Assembly: GCA_963969495.1 (NCBI GenBank)
Contig: OZ018330.1
Location: 68,123,936 to 68,187,935 of the forward strand
DNA from: Ceratothoa steindachneri
Taxonomy: Eukaryota > Arthropoda > Malacostraca > Isopoda > Cymothoidae
DNA length: 64,000 bases
Direction of reading: 5' to 3'
Below the pieces are notes generated by a model. It was given only the letters and a program-made list of their open reading frames with translations. It was not told the DNA's origin and did not search any database. A program made the position numbers and the translations under genes. This document shows positions 45,087 to 56,030 of this stretch, one piece after another. Every line of letters starts with the position of its first letter. The stretch's first letter is position 1.

Positions 45087-47040
45087 TATCAGTCGAGAGG
45101 CATGTCGCTGTTTTTACCATTCTGTAAATGTTGATGAATTGAGAGGCATTCTGGCATTGGTAGCATTACCTGAATGCTATGAGTCGAGAGGTATTTCTCG
45201 GTTGGTACATTATGTGAATGCTATCAGTTGAGCGCATGTCGCCATTGTTAGCATTATGTAAATGTTAATAAATTGCGAGGCATATTGCTGTTCGTAGCCT
45301 TATCTGAATGCTATGGGTTGAAAGGCATTTGGCGGTCGGTAGCATCATGTGAATGCTATCATTTGAAGTAATGTCGCCGTTGTTAGCCCTCTCAAATACT
45401 ATCAATACAGAGGCATGTCGACGCTGATAGCTTATGTTAATGCTATCAGTTGAGGAGCATTTTGCCGTTGTTAGCATTCTTTAAATGCTATCAGTGTTGA
45501 GAAGCATGTCGCGTTTGTTAGCCTTTTGTATATGCTATCGGTTGAGAAGCATGTCACCGTTGTTACCATTATGTAAATGCTAATGAATTTACAGGCATTT
45601 TGCCGTTGGTAGCATTATATAAATGTTATGAATTGAGAAGCATGCCGCGGTTGGTTTCATTATGTGAATGCTATCAGTTGAGTGGCAGTTGGCCGTTGTT
45701 AAAATTATTGGACAGCTATCAATTGAGGAGCATGTCGCTTTTGTTAGCATGAAGGAAAATGCTAATTAAATGGGAGGCATGCTGCCGTTAGTAGCATTAT
45801 CTGAATATGATGAATTTACAATCATGTCGCGGTTCGTATGATTATTTGAATGCTATCAGTTGAGAGGTATGTCGCCGTTGTTAGCATTATGTAAATGCTA
45901 ATGAATTGAGAGGCATACTGCCATCTGTAGCATTATATATATGCTATGTGAATGCTATATATGTGAATGCTACCAGTTGGGAAGCATGTAGCCGTTGTTA
46001 GCATAATGTAAATGCTATCAGTTGAGAAGCCGGTCGCCGTCGTTAGTATTATGTAAATGTTATCAGTAAAGGAGCATGTATCCGTTGTTAGCATTATCTA
46101 AATGCTCCCAGTTGAGAAGCATCTTACTTTTGATAGCATTATGTAAATGCTATCAGTTAAAAAGCATGTCTCTGTTGTTAGCCATATGTTATGCTATCGG
46201 TTGAAAAGAATCTCGCCGTTGTTAGCATTATCTAAATTTTAATGAATTATAACGAATGTTGCCGTTGGCAGCATTATGTGAATGCTATGAGTTGAGAGGC
46301 ATTTTGCCATAGGTAGCATTATGTGAATGATAAAGAGATGAAAGCATTTCGCCGTAGGTAACATTATATGAATTTTATGTGTTGAGATCCATTTCGCCCT
46401 CAGTAGCATTACGTGAATGCTATGAGCTTGGAGGCATATCGTGGTAGGAAGCTTTATGTGAATGCTATGAGCTGGGAGGCATGTCGTGGTAGGTAGCTTT
46501 ATGTGAATGCTATAAGTTGAGAGGCATGTCGCGGTTGGCAGCATTATCTGAATGATATCCTTTGAGAGTCATGTCGCCGTTTTTAGCATTATGTAAATGC
46601 TATCAGTTCAGAAGCAAGTCTCCGTTGTTAGAATTATGTAAATGCTCTTAGTTTGGAAGCATGTCGCTGTTGTTTGCATTATGTAAATGCTATCAGTTGA
46701 GAAGTATGTCGCCTTTGTTAGCATTATGTAAATGCTATCAGTTGAGAAGCATGTCGCCGTTGTTAGCATTATTTAAATGTTATCAGTGTTGAGAAGCATG
46801 TCACCGTTGATAGCCTTATGTAAATGCTATCAGTTGAGAAGCATGTTGTTATTGTTAGGATTATGTAAATGCTATCAGTGTTGAGAAGCATGTTTCCATT
46901 GTTAGCCTTATGTAAATGTTAATGAATTAAGAGGTATATTGCCGTTGGTAGTATTATCTGAATGCTATCAGTTGAGAGGCGGGTTACGGTTGGTAGATTA
47001 GGTGATTGCTATTATTTGAGAGGCATGTCGCGGTTCGTAG
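44690..47040. repeat. 45-bp satellite, array 2
   Basis: About 50 diverged monomers related to array 1, consensus near GAGAGGCATGTCGCCGTTGG plus TAGCATTATGTGAATGCTATGAGTT. Each contains the dyad AGCATT-N5-AATGCT. Three monomer types, ending in CTATGAGTTGAG, CTATCAGTTGAG and CTAATGAATTGAG, often follow one another, suggesting a 135-bp higher-order unit. The array is cut at 47040 by the gypsy-type element and resumes at 53650. Confidence 0.95.
44995..45084. repeat. (TA)n expansion inside a satellite monomer
   Basis: About 90 bp of TA dinucleotide lying between AGCAT on the left and ATGCT on the right, i.e. in the loop of the satellite dyad. The flanking monomer sequence continues in phase. Confidence 0.95.
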
Positions 47041-48879
47041 TGTCCAGGTTTAGTGAGTGGGTAATCCCAGTCCCACCTACTGAACATATATTTTATTACT
47101 GCACCAAGGTGACGCGGAGGTGAAATGTATCCAATACACCTACCGTAGCCACTTCCATTTAATAAGAATAACCACGGTGCTTCCCTTTTGATCAAAATTT
47201 AGATAATGATCTGCCGAGTGTGTCCTCACTCAGTAAAAGCCAGTCATGGGTGGACCTGTTTAATATTAATATTTAAGCCTAGTGGGTTGCTTATTAATTG
47301 TCAAAGGATGGTCCAAAATAGTTAAACACACAGTTACAAAAATAATCTTTAATGTACATGAATTAGAAATATGAAACAGCGTATATAGGTATAAATATAA
47401 TTAATCTTTGCACTGAATAAGTAAGTCTACATAATGTTGTGGGGATTATACTTGAAAATTACTCACTATGATGCTTGCGTCTTAATGGCACCCGACAGAA
47501 TGAATGGAATACTATTATTGAATTAACACGGAATTAATCACTTCTAATACTCGAGGTTATGGGCTCGGGATGGGAATTCTAGTTAACGAATAAACTGGTA
47601 AAGTTAGAGGAGGAGATAATTCACTTTAACGATACCTTTGAGTTCGTAACTATTTTTGAGAATGACGGTGAAGATCTTCTTCTGGTGACGATGATCGCAC
47701 TTAGTCCGGCCGTCCGAGGTTACTGAATGAGAAGGTAATCCTAGACCGGTGATATAATGATCCTATGCCAGATCACAAAGGCGAGTCAAAGTGTGGCTCA
47801 AATCGGACTTCTTCTTCCTCGAATTGACTGTCCGATTATTCGGCTCCTGGAGTGGGTAGCCAAAACCGATTACCTAGCTACGTCTTGGGTAATCCGAAGA
47901 GGGAGGTCCTGTGTAACCTCTGACTCTGAAGTAGGGGGAGGGTTTGCGAGAAGTTTGGCACCTACAAGTACCGTGACGGCAGCACGCCAATTCGCCGAGT
48001 AGTTTCCTCCTTGCAACGGGCGAACTGTTTCTTTTGTGTGACGAGCTCTCCTTACACAGTAGGTCCAAGATCTTCTTCCTGACTCCAAGGAAAGTTTTTC
48101 CTTTTATTTCCCTCACGAGAAAAATCGGGAGAGAGCACAGAATTCTCATAAAATCCGTATCGCTGCGCGATAGACCTTTTCATCCGCTGTCAGACAGAGT
48201 AAATCTTTCACACCTTCGAGCTATCCTTGCTCCAGGTCGCGGTTTACGACGACGTTAAAACTCGTACCTTCGTCGGCTAGCAGGTGTCCTTCGAGGCTGA
48301 CATTTTCCTGAGCGAACGGCCGCAAATTTAGGCGTCTCTTTGGTGCGAAAAGGGGCGGAGGGAATTCGAGGCGAAAGGCGAATTTGGAATAGGGGAGGGA
48401 CACGCAGCTTGTGTCGGGGTAATTCTGCGTACACTAATGTACATGGTATTTAGACTTCTACATCCTTACCCGTTTTGGAAGACATTATTCTGACGTGTAA
48501 CTAGGAATAGTGTATACTTTTAACATTGGCTACACGAACAGCCCAAAAAAGTAACAAAACGGGAGTTCAACGAATATAGGAACAACATAAAATAATCATG
48601 ACGGCAAAAGACACACACGGGTTACCGGTCATATACAGGAAACTCCTGAATAATTAAGAGCTGATGCCTAAGGAAAAAGAAATAAATGATTATATTCGAT
48701 ACCCTAATCCAAGTAGTATGATATAAGAATCACAGGCAAAAAAAAAAACAATCTAAAATTAATCACGGCAGTTATAGAGCGTGTCATATTATCAACTTTA
48801 CAAATATAACATATGAATTAATTAGTGGGTGGACACTAAACCTTTATCCAAAACTTACAGAGCTATAATACCGTTTATT
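47041..48879. other. 3' non-coding part of gypsy-type copy G1
   Basis: No coding motif is visible. If the element has a 3' LTR it should lie here, but no matching 5' LTR could be seen at 53450-53649. GC-rich open frames at 47757-48403 lack domains. Confidence 0.4.
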
Positions 48880-50230
48880 TACAAACACTCACTGGGCCCG
48901 TCTACCGGGTTCCTAGACAAACTATCCGCGAGTACATTAAGAGATCCCTTTAGATATCGGATATCATATTGATATTCGGATAATTACAGGGCCCAACGCA
49001 TGAGTCTCCCATTCTGACTCTTACAACTTTTTAAGTACGCTAGGGGCTTTTAATCCGTTTCTATGGAGAACGGTCTACCTATCAGATATATGCAGAACTT
49101 CTGTACCCCAAATACGATAGCTAAAGCTTCTAACTCCACAGTGGCATACTTATTTTCCTGATCGGAAAGTTTCCGACTTGCAAAAGCCACCGGGAACGGC
49201 ACTTCTGCCTCGTATTGCAACAAGGCGCATTCAATTCCAAGATGAGACGCGTCTGTCATAATGCCTAATTTCTTCTCGGGATTAGGTAAGTGCAGGATAG
49301 GGGCAGTCACTAGTTTCTGTTTGAATCCGTCGAAACTGGCAATAGCCACGGGGTTCCACTTAATAGGGTCTGGAGATATATTTTTAAGCAGGTCATTTAA
49401 GGGGAAGGCGACGGACGCGAAGTGGGGGACAAAACGCCGATAGAAGGAAGTTGCTCCTAAAAAGGAACGTAGTTACTTCTTCGAGACTGGAGGTTGCATA
49501 TCGGTTATCGCTCGAATCTTGTCCTTCTGTGGAGCTATGTGGTTCTCGTCAATCTTAAATTTTAAATACGCAATAGTGCTATAAGAAAAATGGCACTTGG
49601 AGGGCTTAATTTAATAATTATGCCCTCCAAGTGCCATTTTTCTTATAGCACTATTGCGTATTTAGGGTTCAAGAGACCTCAGTTGGTCTAAGAGTAGGGA
49701 AAGACTAGCGAGGTGTTCTTCCCATGTACGCGTGGCAACGTACACGTTGTCAAAATAGAATGTGACGTTCTCTAGCCCTTCTACAAGGGTTATAACTGCT
49801 ACAGGCCGTAACTAGGCCAAAAGGCAGCCGGGTGAATTGTTTGAGGCCTCTTTCTGTGAGGAATGCTGTAAATTTCCTCACCGACGGTTTCAAGGGAATC
49901 TAGCAATAGGCCTTACACAAGTCAATTTCAGAGATATACGCGGCTCCTTAGAATAAATGTAGGTTCTGATCGATGAGGGGGAGGGGTTTTGCGTCAAATA
50001 CAGTGACAGCATTTAGTTTCCGAAAGTCGAGGCATATACGGAATGAATTATCAGGCTTCCGTACCATGACAATTGGGAAGCAATAGTCCGAATGGGACGG
50101 TTCGATAATCCCCAATTTTTCGAGGTTGTCTACTTCCTCGTTAAAAGCCTTACGAAGGTGCACGGGTAAGGGGTATGGTTTAGCCCGGACAGGGCCCTTC
50201 GTAGTGAGTTCGATGTCGTGAGTTCAACCT
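48880..50230 (-). pseudogene. Gypsy-type reverse transcriptase and RNase H (copy G1)
   Basis: The minus strand starts near 50200 with AKPYPLPVHLRKAFNEEVDN and LGIIEPSHSDYCFPIVMVRK, then RICLDFRKLNAVT, EIDLCKAYC, TRLPFGLVTA and the catalytic box FYFDNVYVATRTWEEH (about 49750). After an inverted duplication at 49563-49664 come HFSYSTIAYLKF, a degraded connection, LPNPEKKLGIMTDASHLG (RNase H) and, near 48900, YLKGSLNVLADSLSRNPVDG. Several stops are present, for example after HLF and in AYC*IPL. The active-site box reads YFDN, not YxDD, exactly as in copy G2. No integrase follows the RNase H. Confidence 0.85.
49563..49664. repeat. Perfect 43-bp inverted duplication (fold-back)
   Basis: 49563-49605 is the exact reverse complement of 49622-49664, with a 16-bp AT-rich loop (49606-49621). 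One arm is the normal RT coding sequence for the segment with CHFSYSTIAYLKF; the other arm replaces coding sequence found at this place in copy G2. Confidence 0.95.
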
Positions 50231-50261
50231 GTGATCTCGGAGATTAGGTCCGAGTATTCTC

Positions 50262-51560
50262 TCAAGAGAGAGACCATTTGGGCGATCTTAGCGGGCCAAG
50301 TTCGCGGTTCACGTCTAACTCGGGGGAGGATTCATCCTGGGGCAGCAGGGTAGAAGGGAGAGTGGGAAGCTGGAAGTCTCTGTCCATCTCCACACACACG
50401 GTATTAACTACGTTCAAGGGAGTTCTTGGGAAAACGGCGTCAATGACTTCTTCCTCGTCGAACGCAACAATATTATTAATGCATGCTCGCCTGTGGTATT
50501 TCTTTAGCATGTTTCTATGGTAAAGCCTATTACCCGACGAGGTCTGAATGACATAGTCGACGGGTCCCTGGACTTTTATTACGGGGTACGGTCCTTTCCA
50601 CTGGGAAAGTAACTCATTTTTGTTTGTTGGGAGAAACAGCAAAACTTCGTCTCCGTGTTTTAGTTGACGAGTCCTAGCCTTTGTATCAAAATAGGCGCGG
50701 TAATTATCCAAATTTCTCTCCGTATTTTGGACGGCAATTTCTGAGCACCGTCTCAGTCTTTCCCACAGATTTAGGCCATAGAGTAGGTGTTTTTAATCTC
50801 TTCTTCCACACGGGGATTAGTTAGAAGCTCTTTCAAGATACATAATGTGCCTCTGACGTTTCGTCCGTAAAGGAACTCGAATGGGGAGAAACCGAGGGTC
50901 CTATGGAGAATTTCGCGGCACGTGAATGGGGCGACAGGTAAATACCGGTACTATTTTTTAGGCTGCTCATGGAACAGCTTCTTGAGGACACTCTTTACGG
51001 TTGCGTTTAATTTCCCGCACATGCCGTTTGCCGCAGGATGGAAGGGCGTCGTGAAGATGGGCGTAATTTGGAGTAACGCGCTCACGTGCTCAATCAGTTC
51101 TGAAGTGAACTGTCGGCCTCTTTTAGACAGCACTTCCTTGGGAATTCCAATTCTCTAAAAGATGGTGATAAGGGCTTCCGCACATGTAATAGTGTTGATT
51201 TTCTTAAGCGCGACCCCGTTAGGGAACTGGGTGGCGCAATTGACGAGCGTAAGGACGTATAAGTGTCCCTCAGCGGAAGGGGGATATATTGGACCTATGA
51301 GGTCAATAGCAACCCTTGCGAACAGCTCTGCTATAATGGGTTTCTTCTGTAAAGGGGCTGGGGCTATCCATTCCTTAGCTGTAGTCTTCTGACACAGGTC
51401 GCAAGTCCTACAGTATTCAGCTATTTCTTTTCAGGCTCCGGGCCAAAAGAAATATTTGAAAACTCGCTGAGACGTTTTGTTATGGCCAAAGTGACCGGCC
51501 ATCGCCTTTTCATGGCTAGCTGCAATACCTTAGGAACATAGGAGCAGGGAACACAAGTAG
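50262..51560 (-). pseudogene. Gypsy-type integrase (copy G1)
   Basis: Minus strand. The zinc-binding part shows AGHFGHNKTSQRVFKYFFWPG and CRTCDLCQKT (about 51520-51390). The core shows VAIDLIGPIYPP with the first catalytic Asp, then VLSKRGRQFTS where the second Asp is replaced by Lys, and HPAANGMCGKLNATVKS where the expected Glu is replaced by Gly. The C-terminal module has LLSQWKGPYPVIKVQGPVDY (about 50620-50560), the GPY/F signature of Ty3-type integrases. Frame stops occur near 51440, 51155, 50955 and 50770. It precedes the RT domain by about 100-300 bp, in the same orientation. Confidence 0.85.
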
Positions 51561-51639
51561 TCATGACAAGGGAGCGAGTCTTCTACGAGATACCTCACCT
51601 GTCGGTTTCCTCGTACTATGTCAAAGTCACCTCTTCTGG

Positions 51640-52130
51640 CTTTTTACCACAGGGGGTGGAGGAAAGGGCAGTCCTTTTGGGCCCTGGCGAACTCAGTGTT
51701 ATTTAGCTTCTTGAACTCAGGGCTACACGGGAATTTGAGCGGTGTGAGATGACGGTTTTCTCGGCCCGCCTGTGCCCGGGTGGTGACGGCTTGGGTAATC
51801 TCGCTCAGAGAGAGTTGCGCGCTCTGTCCGACCAGCACTACACATAATTTTATCGGGGCCGCAACCACGTCAGCTCAACCAGTGAAATAGCGGCACTCTA
51901 CATGGCACCGGATGACAGGGAATCTGTTGGCGCGTCCTAAAAAGTCGTGCACTACCGCAAATTTCTGATGCTGGGGTTTTACGGGGGGGATTAGCGTGTC
52001 TGACACTACGATACACGTACAAACGGTGTCCCTAACTATAGGGGACACTTTGCACCCATTAATTGAGCCAGTTTCAAACTTAAGTCCACCAAGAGAACTC
52101 TTATTGAATAAGAAGTTGACCTGGAAGTCT
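51640..52130 (-). pseudogene. Gypsy-type protease region and linker (copy G1)
   Basis: Downstream of gag and after a stop at 52130 the minus strand reads a short segment with RDTVCTCIVVSD (about 52030). This resembles the active-site loop of a retropepsin (Asp-Thr-Gly) with Gly replaced by Val. A frame at 51868-51644 (LSLSEITQAVTTRAQAGRE) then links to the integrase zinc-binding region. The protease assignment rests on position and this short motif only. Confidence 0.55.
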
Positions 52131-53330
52131 TAATCTGACGTGGCCGCAGATTGCAAGGCAGCTACGACAGTTTGCTCTGAAAAAATGGTGGCAGTCACTT
52201 GATGTATCTGCTGACTTGGGGAGGGATAGAACCTTGAATTTTGAGGACACTGGAATTTTATGTGCCCCGGGGATCCGCAAGAGTAATACGTGATCGGACT
52301 ACTCCTGAAGGTGTTGTTTGAGTTGATGTTAAAACCAGTGGGTTTTCGGTCTTCTGGGGTCTTCTGAAATTTGTTCTTGGGCTTAAATTGGGGAGCAACT
52401 TTTACAAACTGAGAGGGTTTCTCATGTGGGTGTCTTCCGTACCCAAACTTATTCTTGGGGAAAGGGGGATTACCTTTTCTGCTTTTCTTTGGGTATAAAT
52501 GATGGTTTGAAGCGGGAAGGTCCGCTTCATCGATGCAATCCTTGAATGTAGAGGCCCTTCGGTCTTGAACGAAGGCTCTAATCTCTTGGGGAAGTGTACT
52601 TAGTATTTGATCCTTTAAAATAAAGTCGATCAATGCCTCTTTATCTCTTTCGACTTTAGCTGAGTCCAGTCAGAATTGCAGATTTCTTCTCATGATGAAT
52701 CCGAATTGTCTGTATGTCTGTCCTGCTTGGAGTTTAGCTGATTTGAACTTCGATCTATAGAACTGGAAGTTAAGGTTAATAGCAGATAGAAGTTCTGTCT
52801 TTAAGGTGGAGTAGTCGATTGTTGCCTCATGAGGCAATGCGATAAAGATCTCTCTCAGGCAAGGGGATAGCAAGGGGAGAAGGCGACTTACTCCATCGGC
52901 TTCAATATTCCATCCATTTAATTCGAATATTTTTTCGAAATGTGTTAGGTACGTAATGAAGTCCTCATTTTCACAATGAGAAGGGGGGTGGGGTAGTTTG
53001 AGAGCAGGGGCTTGAGGTTGTTGATCCCAGGAACCATTTGAACTTACTTCCACTTGGTCCCTTCTTAATTCGCGTTCATGATGACGAATTCTTTCCCGTT
53101 CTTTGTGTTGTAGTTTTTGTTCTTCCCTCTTTGCTTCGAGTTGTAGTTTTTCCCTTTCCAAATATTTCTTCCGTTTTTGCTATTCTCTCTTTGCTTCTCG
53201 TTCATTTCTTTGTTCATTTTGGACGTACTCAATGAGTTCTCGGCCTTTCAGCCCGAATGCTTGTCGTTGTTTGTGAAATGTTTCGAATGATGTGGAAGCT
53301 ATTTTATCGATCCAAAGATAAGAGTATGCA
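52130..53330 (-). pseudogene. Gypsy-type gag with zinc knuckle (copy G1)
   Basis: Minus strand, beginning near 53330 with SFETFHKQRQAFGLKGRELI, interrupted by TAG at about 53180. It continues with a charged coiled-coil-like stretch (LQLEAKREEQKLQHKERERI), then a capsid-like segment with FITYLTHFEKIFELNGW and TYRQFGFIMRRN, a stop at about 52670, then LIDFILKDQILSTLPQEIR. A basic linker leads to the zinc knuckle. The knuckle reads TYYSCGSPGHIKFQC, where the first of the three cysteines has become Tyr. The protein would package element RNA. At least two nonsense changes and the lost knuckle cysteine show that it is inactive. Confidence 0.82.
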
Positions 53331-54085
53331 CTGGGAGAGTAGCTTTGGCGTAACGTGTCTAAAAAAAGGGGGTTATTATAGTTACCTACCAAAAATCGTA
53401 GTAGACAAAAGAAAACAATTAATAAGAAAAACAAAACAAGATTAGATAATCACTCTAACCTAACTACATTTTTGGAGCCCAAAACGAGAATTGCTGTTAA
53501 TGTTTGAGTATTTGGACTAATTTGGACGATGGCAATTGTTTTATTAAAGTTTTGAGATGTAAAAAACTTTATAGATGTTGCTTTTAGTGATAACCTCACA
53601 CACCTGATACTAATTATATAGGAGGAGAGGTTTTTGTGATAACCCCACAGGTAGCATTATGTGAATGCTATCTGTTCAGATGCATATTCCCGTTTTTAGC
53701 ATATTGTAAATGCTATCAGTTAAGAGGCATGTTTCCGTTGATAGCATTATGTAAATGCTATTAATTGATAACCATGTCGCCAGTGTTAGCATTATGTAAC
53801 TGCTAATGAAGTGAGTGGCATGCTGCCGTTGGAAGAATTATCTGTATGCTACGAGTTGCGATGGGTGTCACGGTTGGTAGCATTATGTAAATGCAATAAG
53901 TTGAGAGGCATGTCGTGGCTGGTAGCATTATTTTAATGCTATAAGTTGATATGCATGTCGCTGTTATTAGCCCTATGTAAATTCTATCAGGTGAGAGGCA
54001 TGTCACCCCTGTTAGCATTATGCAAATGCTCTCAGTTCAGAAGCATGTCGCCGTTGTTAACATTATGTTAATGCTAATGAATGTA

Positions 54086-54807
54086 GAGGCATGTTGCCGT
54101 CTGTAGCATTATATGGATGTTATGAGTTGAGAGGTATATCGTAGTTGGTAGCATTATGTGAATGCTATCTGTTGAGACGAATATTGACGGTATTAGCATT
54201 ATTTAAATGCTATCAGTTAAGAGGATTAACGTCGTTGTTGGAATTATATAAATGTTAATGAATTGAGAGACATGTTGCCCTTGCTAGCATTATCTGAATG
54301 CTAGAAATTAAGAAGCATGTCGCGGTTGGTAGCATAATGTGAATGCTATCAGTTGAAAGGCATGTCTACGTTGTTAGCATTATGTAAATGCTAATGGATT
54401 GAGAGGCATGCTGCCGTTCTAGCATTATCTGAATGCCATGAGGTGGGAGGCATGTTGCCGTCTGTAGCATTATATGGATGTTATGAGTTGAGAGGTATAT
54501 CGTAGTTGGTAGCATTATGTGAATGCTATCTGTTGAGACGAATATTGACGGTATTAGCATTATTTAAATGCTATCAGTTAAGAGGATTAACGTCGTTGTT
54601 GGAATTATATAAATGTTAATGAATTGAGAGACATGTTGCCCTTGCTAGCATTATCTGAATGCTAGAAATTAAGAAGCATGTCGCGGTTGGTAGCATAATG
54701 TGAATGCTATCAGTTGAAAGGCATGTCTACGTTGTTAGCATTATGTAAATGCTAATGGATTGAGAGGCATGCTGCCGTTCTAGCATTATCTGAATGCCAT
54801 GAGGTGG
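54086..54807. repeat. Exact 361-bp tandem duplication within satellite array 3
   Basis: The second copy repeats the first base for base as far as I can follow, while neighbouring monomers differ from each other considerably. It is either a recent duplication or an assembly artefact. Confidence 0.85.
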
Positions 54808-55123
54808 GAGGCATATCGCGGTTGGTAAACTAATGTGAATCCTATCAATTGAGAGGCATGTCGCTGTGCTTACTTATTATTTAAATGTTAATGAATTTAG
54901 AGAGATGCTGCCGTTGCTAGCATTATGTGAATTTTATCAGTTGAGAGGCATGTCGCTGTTGTTATCATTATGTAAATGCTATCAGTTGACAAGCATTTCA
55001 CCGTTTTTAGCATTATGTGAATGCTATCAGTTGAGAAGCATGTCGCCTTTGTTAGCATTATGCAATGCTTATAAATTGATACGCATGTTGGTGTCTGGAG
55101 CATTATATGGATGCTATGAGTTA

Positions 55124-56030
55124 CGAGGGGCGGTCAATAAGTTTTGCAATTCGGATATAAGGAAACGAGATATGAGGAAAAGTGTTTTATTATTTTTCAA
55201 TATAACTACCCTCGACTTCAATGCACTTGTCCCTGAGGCTTCGAATTCCCGACTACTGTTCAATCCACTCCTGGACGGCGAGCTGGACATCTTTATCGTC
55301 CCCAAACTGCTGGAGTCCACGCAGTGCAGCCTTGAGTTGGCGGAATGAAAAGTAGTCGCTACGGGCCAGATCTGGACTATAGGGGAAAGGTTGAGCTCCT
55401 CGAATCCGCACTCGCGCAGGGCAGCTTGTGCAACTCTGGCCTTGTGGACTTTGACGACGTTGAAGTCGATCATGGGGCGTGAAGTTTCTAGGAACCCAAC
55501 GGGCATAGACCTTGATCATGGCCAAATTGTCGTAGATGATGTTAATAACACTTTCATGTGATATTCCAAGTTCTCGCTCGATTTCTTGGACCTTCACCCG
55601 TCGATTTTCGAAGATCATCCTCTCCACACGGGCCACATTGTCCTCGTTGGTCACATCTGACGGGCGTCTTGGACGGGGCTCATCTTCAAAGGACTCACGA
55701 CCATGACGGATCTCCCTATTCCAGCGAGCAATGGTTGCATAGGAAGGGGTGGTGTCGGTGTACACTTCAACAATGCGTTTATGGATGTCTTTTGCATTTT
55801 TGCCTTCCTTGGTCAAAGATTTGATCACTGCGCTGTGCTCAACCTTCTCCATTGTTGAAAAATTTGTGACTGACGATCTGCGATCAGCTACTGCTTCTTA
55901 AATAGACGAGGCAGAAGCGTGCGGCTGCAGGTCCTGACTTGTCATAACTTGTCCTAACACGCCCACTAACAGCCACCCCCCTTCCTCTATTTTGCCCTAC
56001 CGATTCTCAAAACTTATTGACCACCCCTCG
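55124..56030 (-). mobile_element. mariner deletion derivative inserted in the satellite
   Basis: A 907-bp element with terminal inverted repeats of about 30 bp (left CGAGGGGCGGTCAATAAGTT, right complement CGAGGGGTGGTCAATAAGTT) flanked by the TA target duplication (55122-55123 and 56031-56032). Removing it restores the satellite word GAGTTAAGAGGTATG, which also occurs intact at about 56206. It carries an internally deleted transposase on the minus strand. A complete mariner is about 1.3 kb. Confidence 0.92.
55253..55852 (-). pseudogene. mariner transposase with internal deletion
   Basis: A 199-codon frame starting MEKVEHSAVIKSLTKEGKN. The N-terminal two helix-turn-helix domains are well preserved (DIHKRIVEVYTDTTPSYATI, RPRRPSDVTNEDNVARVERM, ELGISHESVINIIYDNLAM). 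After ARWVPRNFTPHD the sequence jumps, with the central catalytic region removed, to a segment encoding in another frame KARVAQAALRECGF and then YSPDLARSDYFSF with the C-terminal LKAALRGLQQF. The region with the first two catalytic aspartates is therefore deleted, so the product could bind ends but not cut. The family is the mariner group related to the SETMAR transposase. The good N-terminal frame suggests a fairly recent insertion. Confidence 0.85.

Larger units (their letters stand above)
47041..53649 (-). mobile_element. Ty3/gypsy-type retrotransposon with integrase upstream of RT (copy G1)
   Basis: A 6.6-kb insertion splits the 45-bp satellite. Left junction CGGTTCGTAG/TGTCC, right junction CCACA/GGTAGCATT: the insert begins TGT and ends ACA, and CGTAG/GGTAG are a 5-bp target duplication with one mismatch. 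Joining the flanks restores a normal monomer. On the minus strand the order is gag, protease, integrase, reverse transcriptase, RNase H. That order differs from standard Ty3/gypsy, where integrase is last, and corresponds to the Gmr1-like lineage. All domains carry stops or lost catalytic residues. I could not find two matching LTRs; the 3' non-coding part (47041-48880) is 1.8 kb and may include further nested sequence. Confidence 0.75.

Noticed and set aside
43085..47040. 45-bp repeats as a CRISPR array
   Set aside because: Repeats are contiguous without unique spacers, monomers diverge, and the context is eukaryotic transposons.
53470..53649. A short 5' LTR of copy G1 ending before TGGGCTCC (minus strand)
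   Set aside because: No matching sequence was found at the 3' side (47041-48880), so an LTR cannot be supported.
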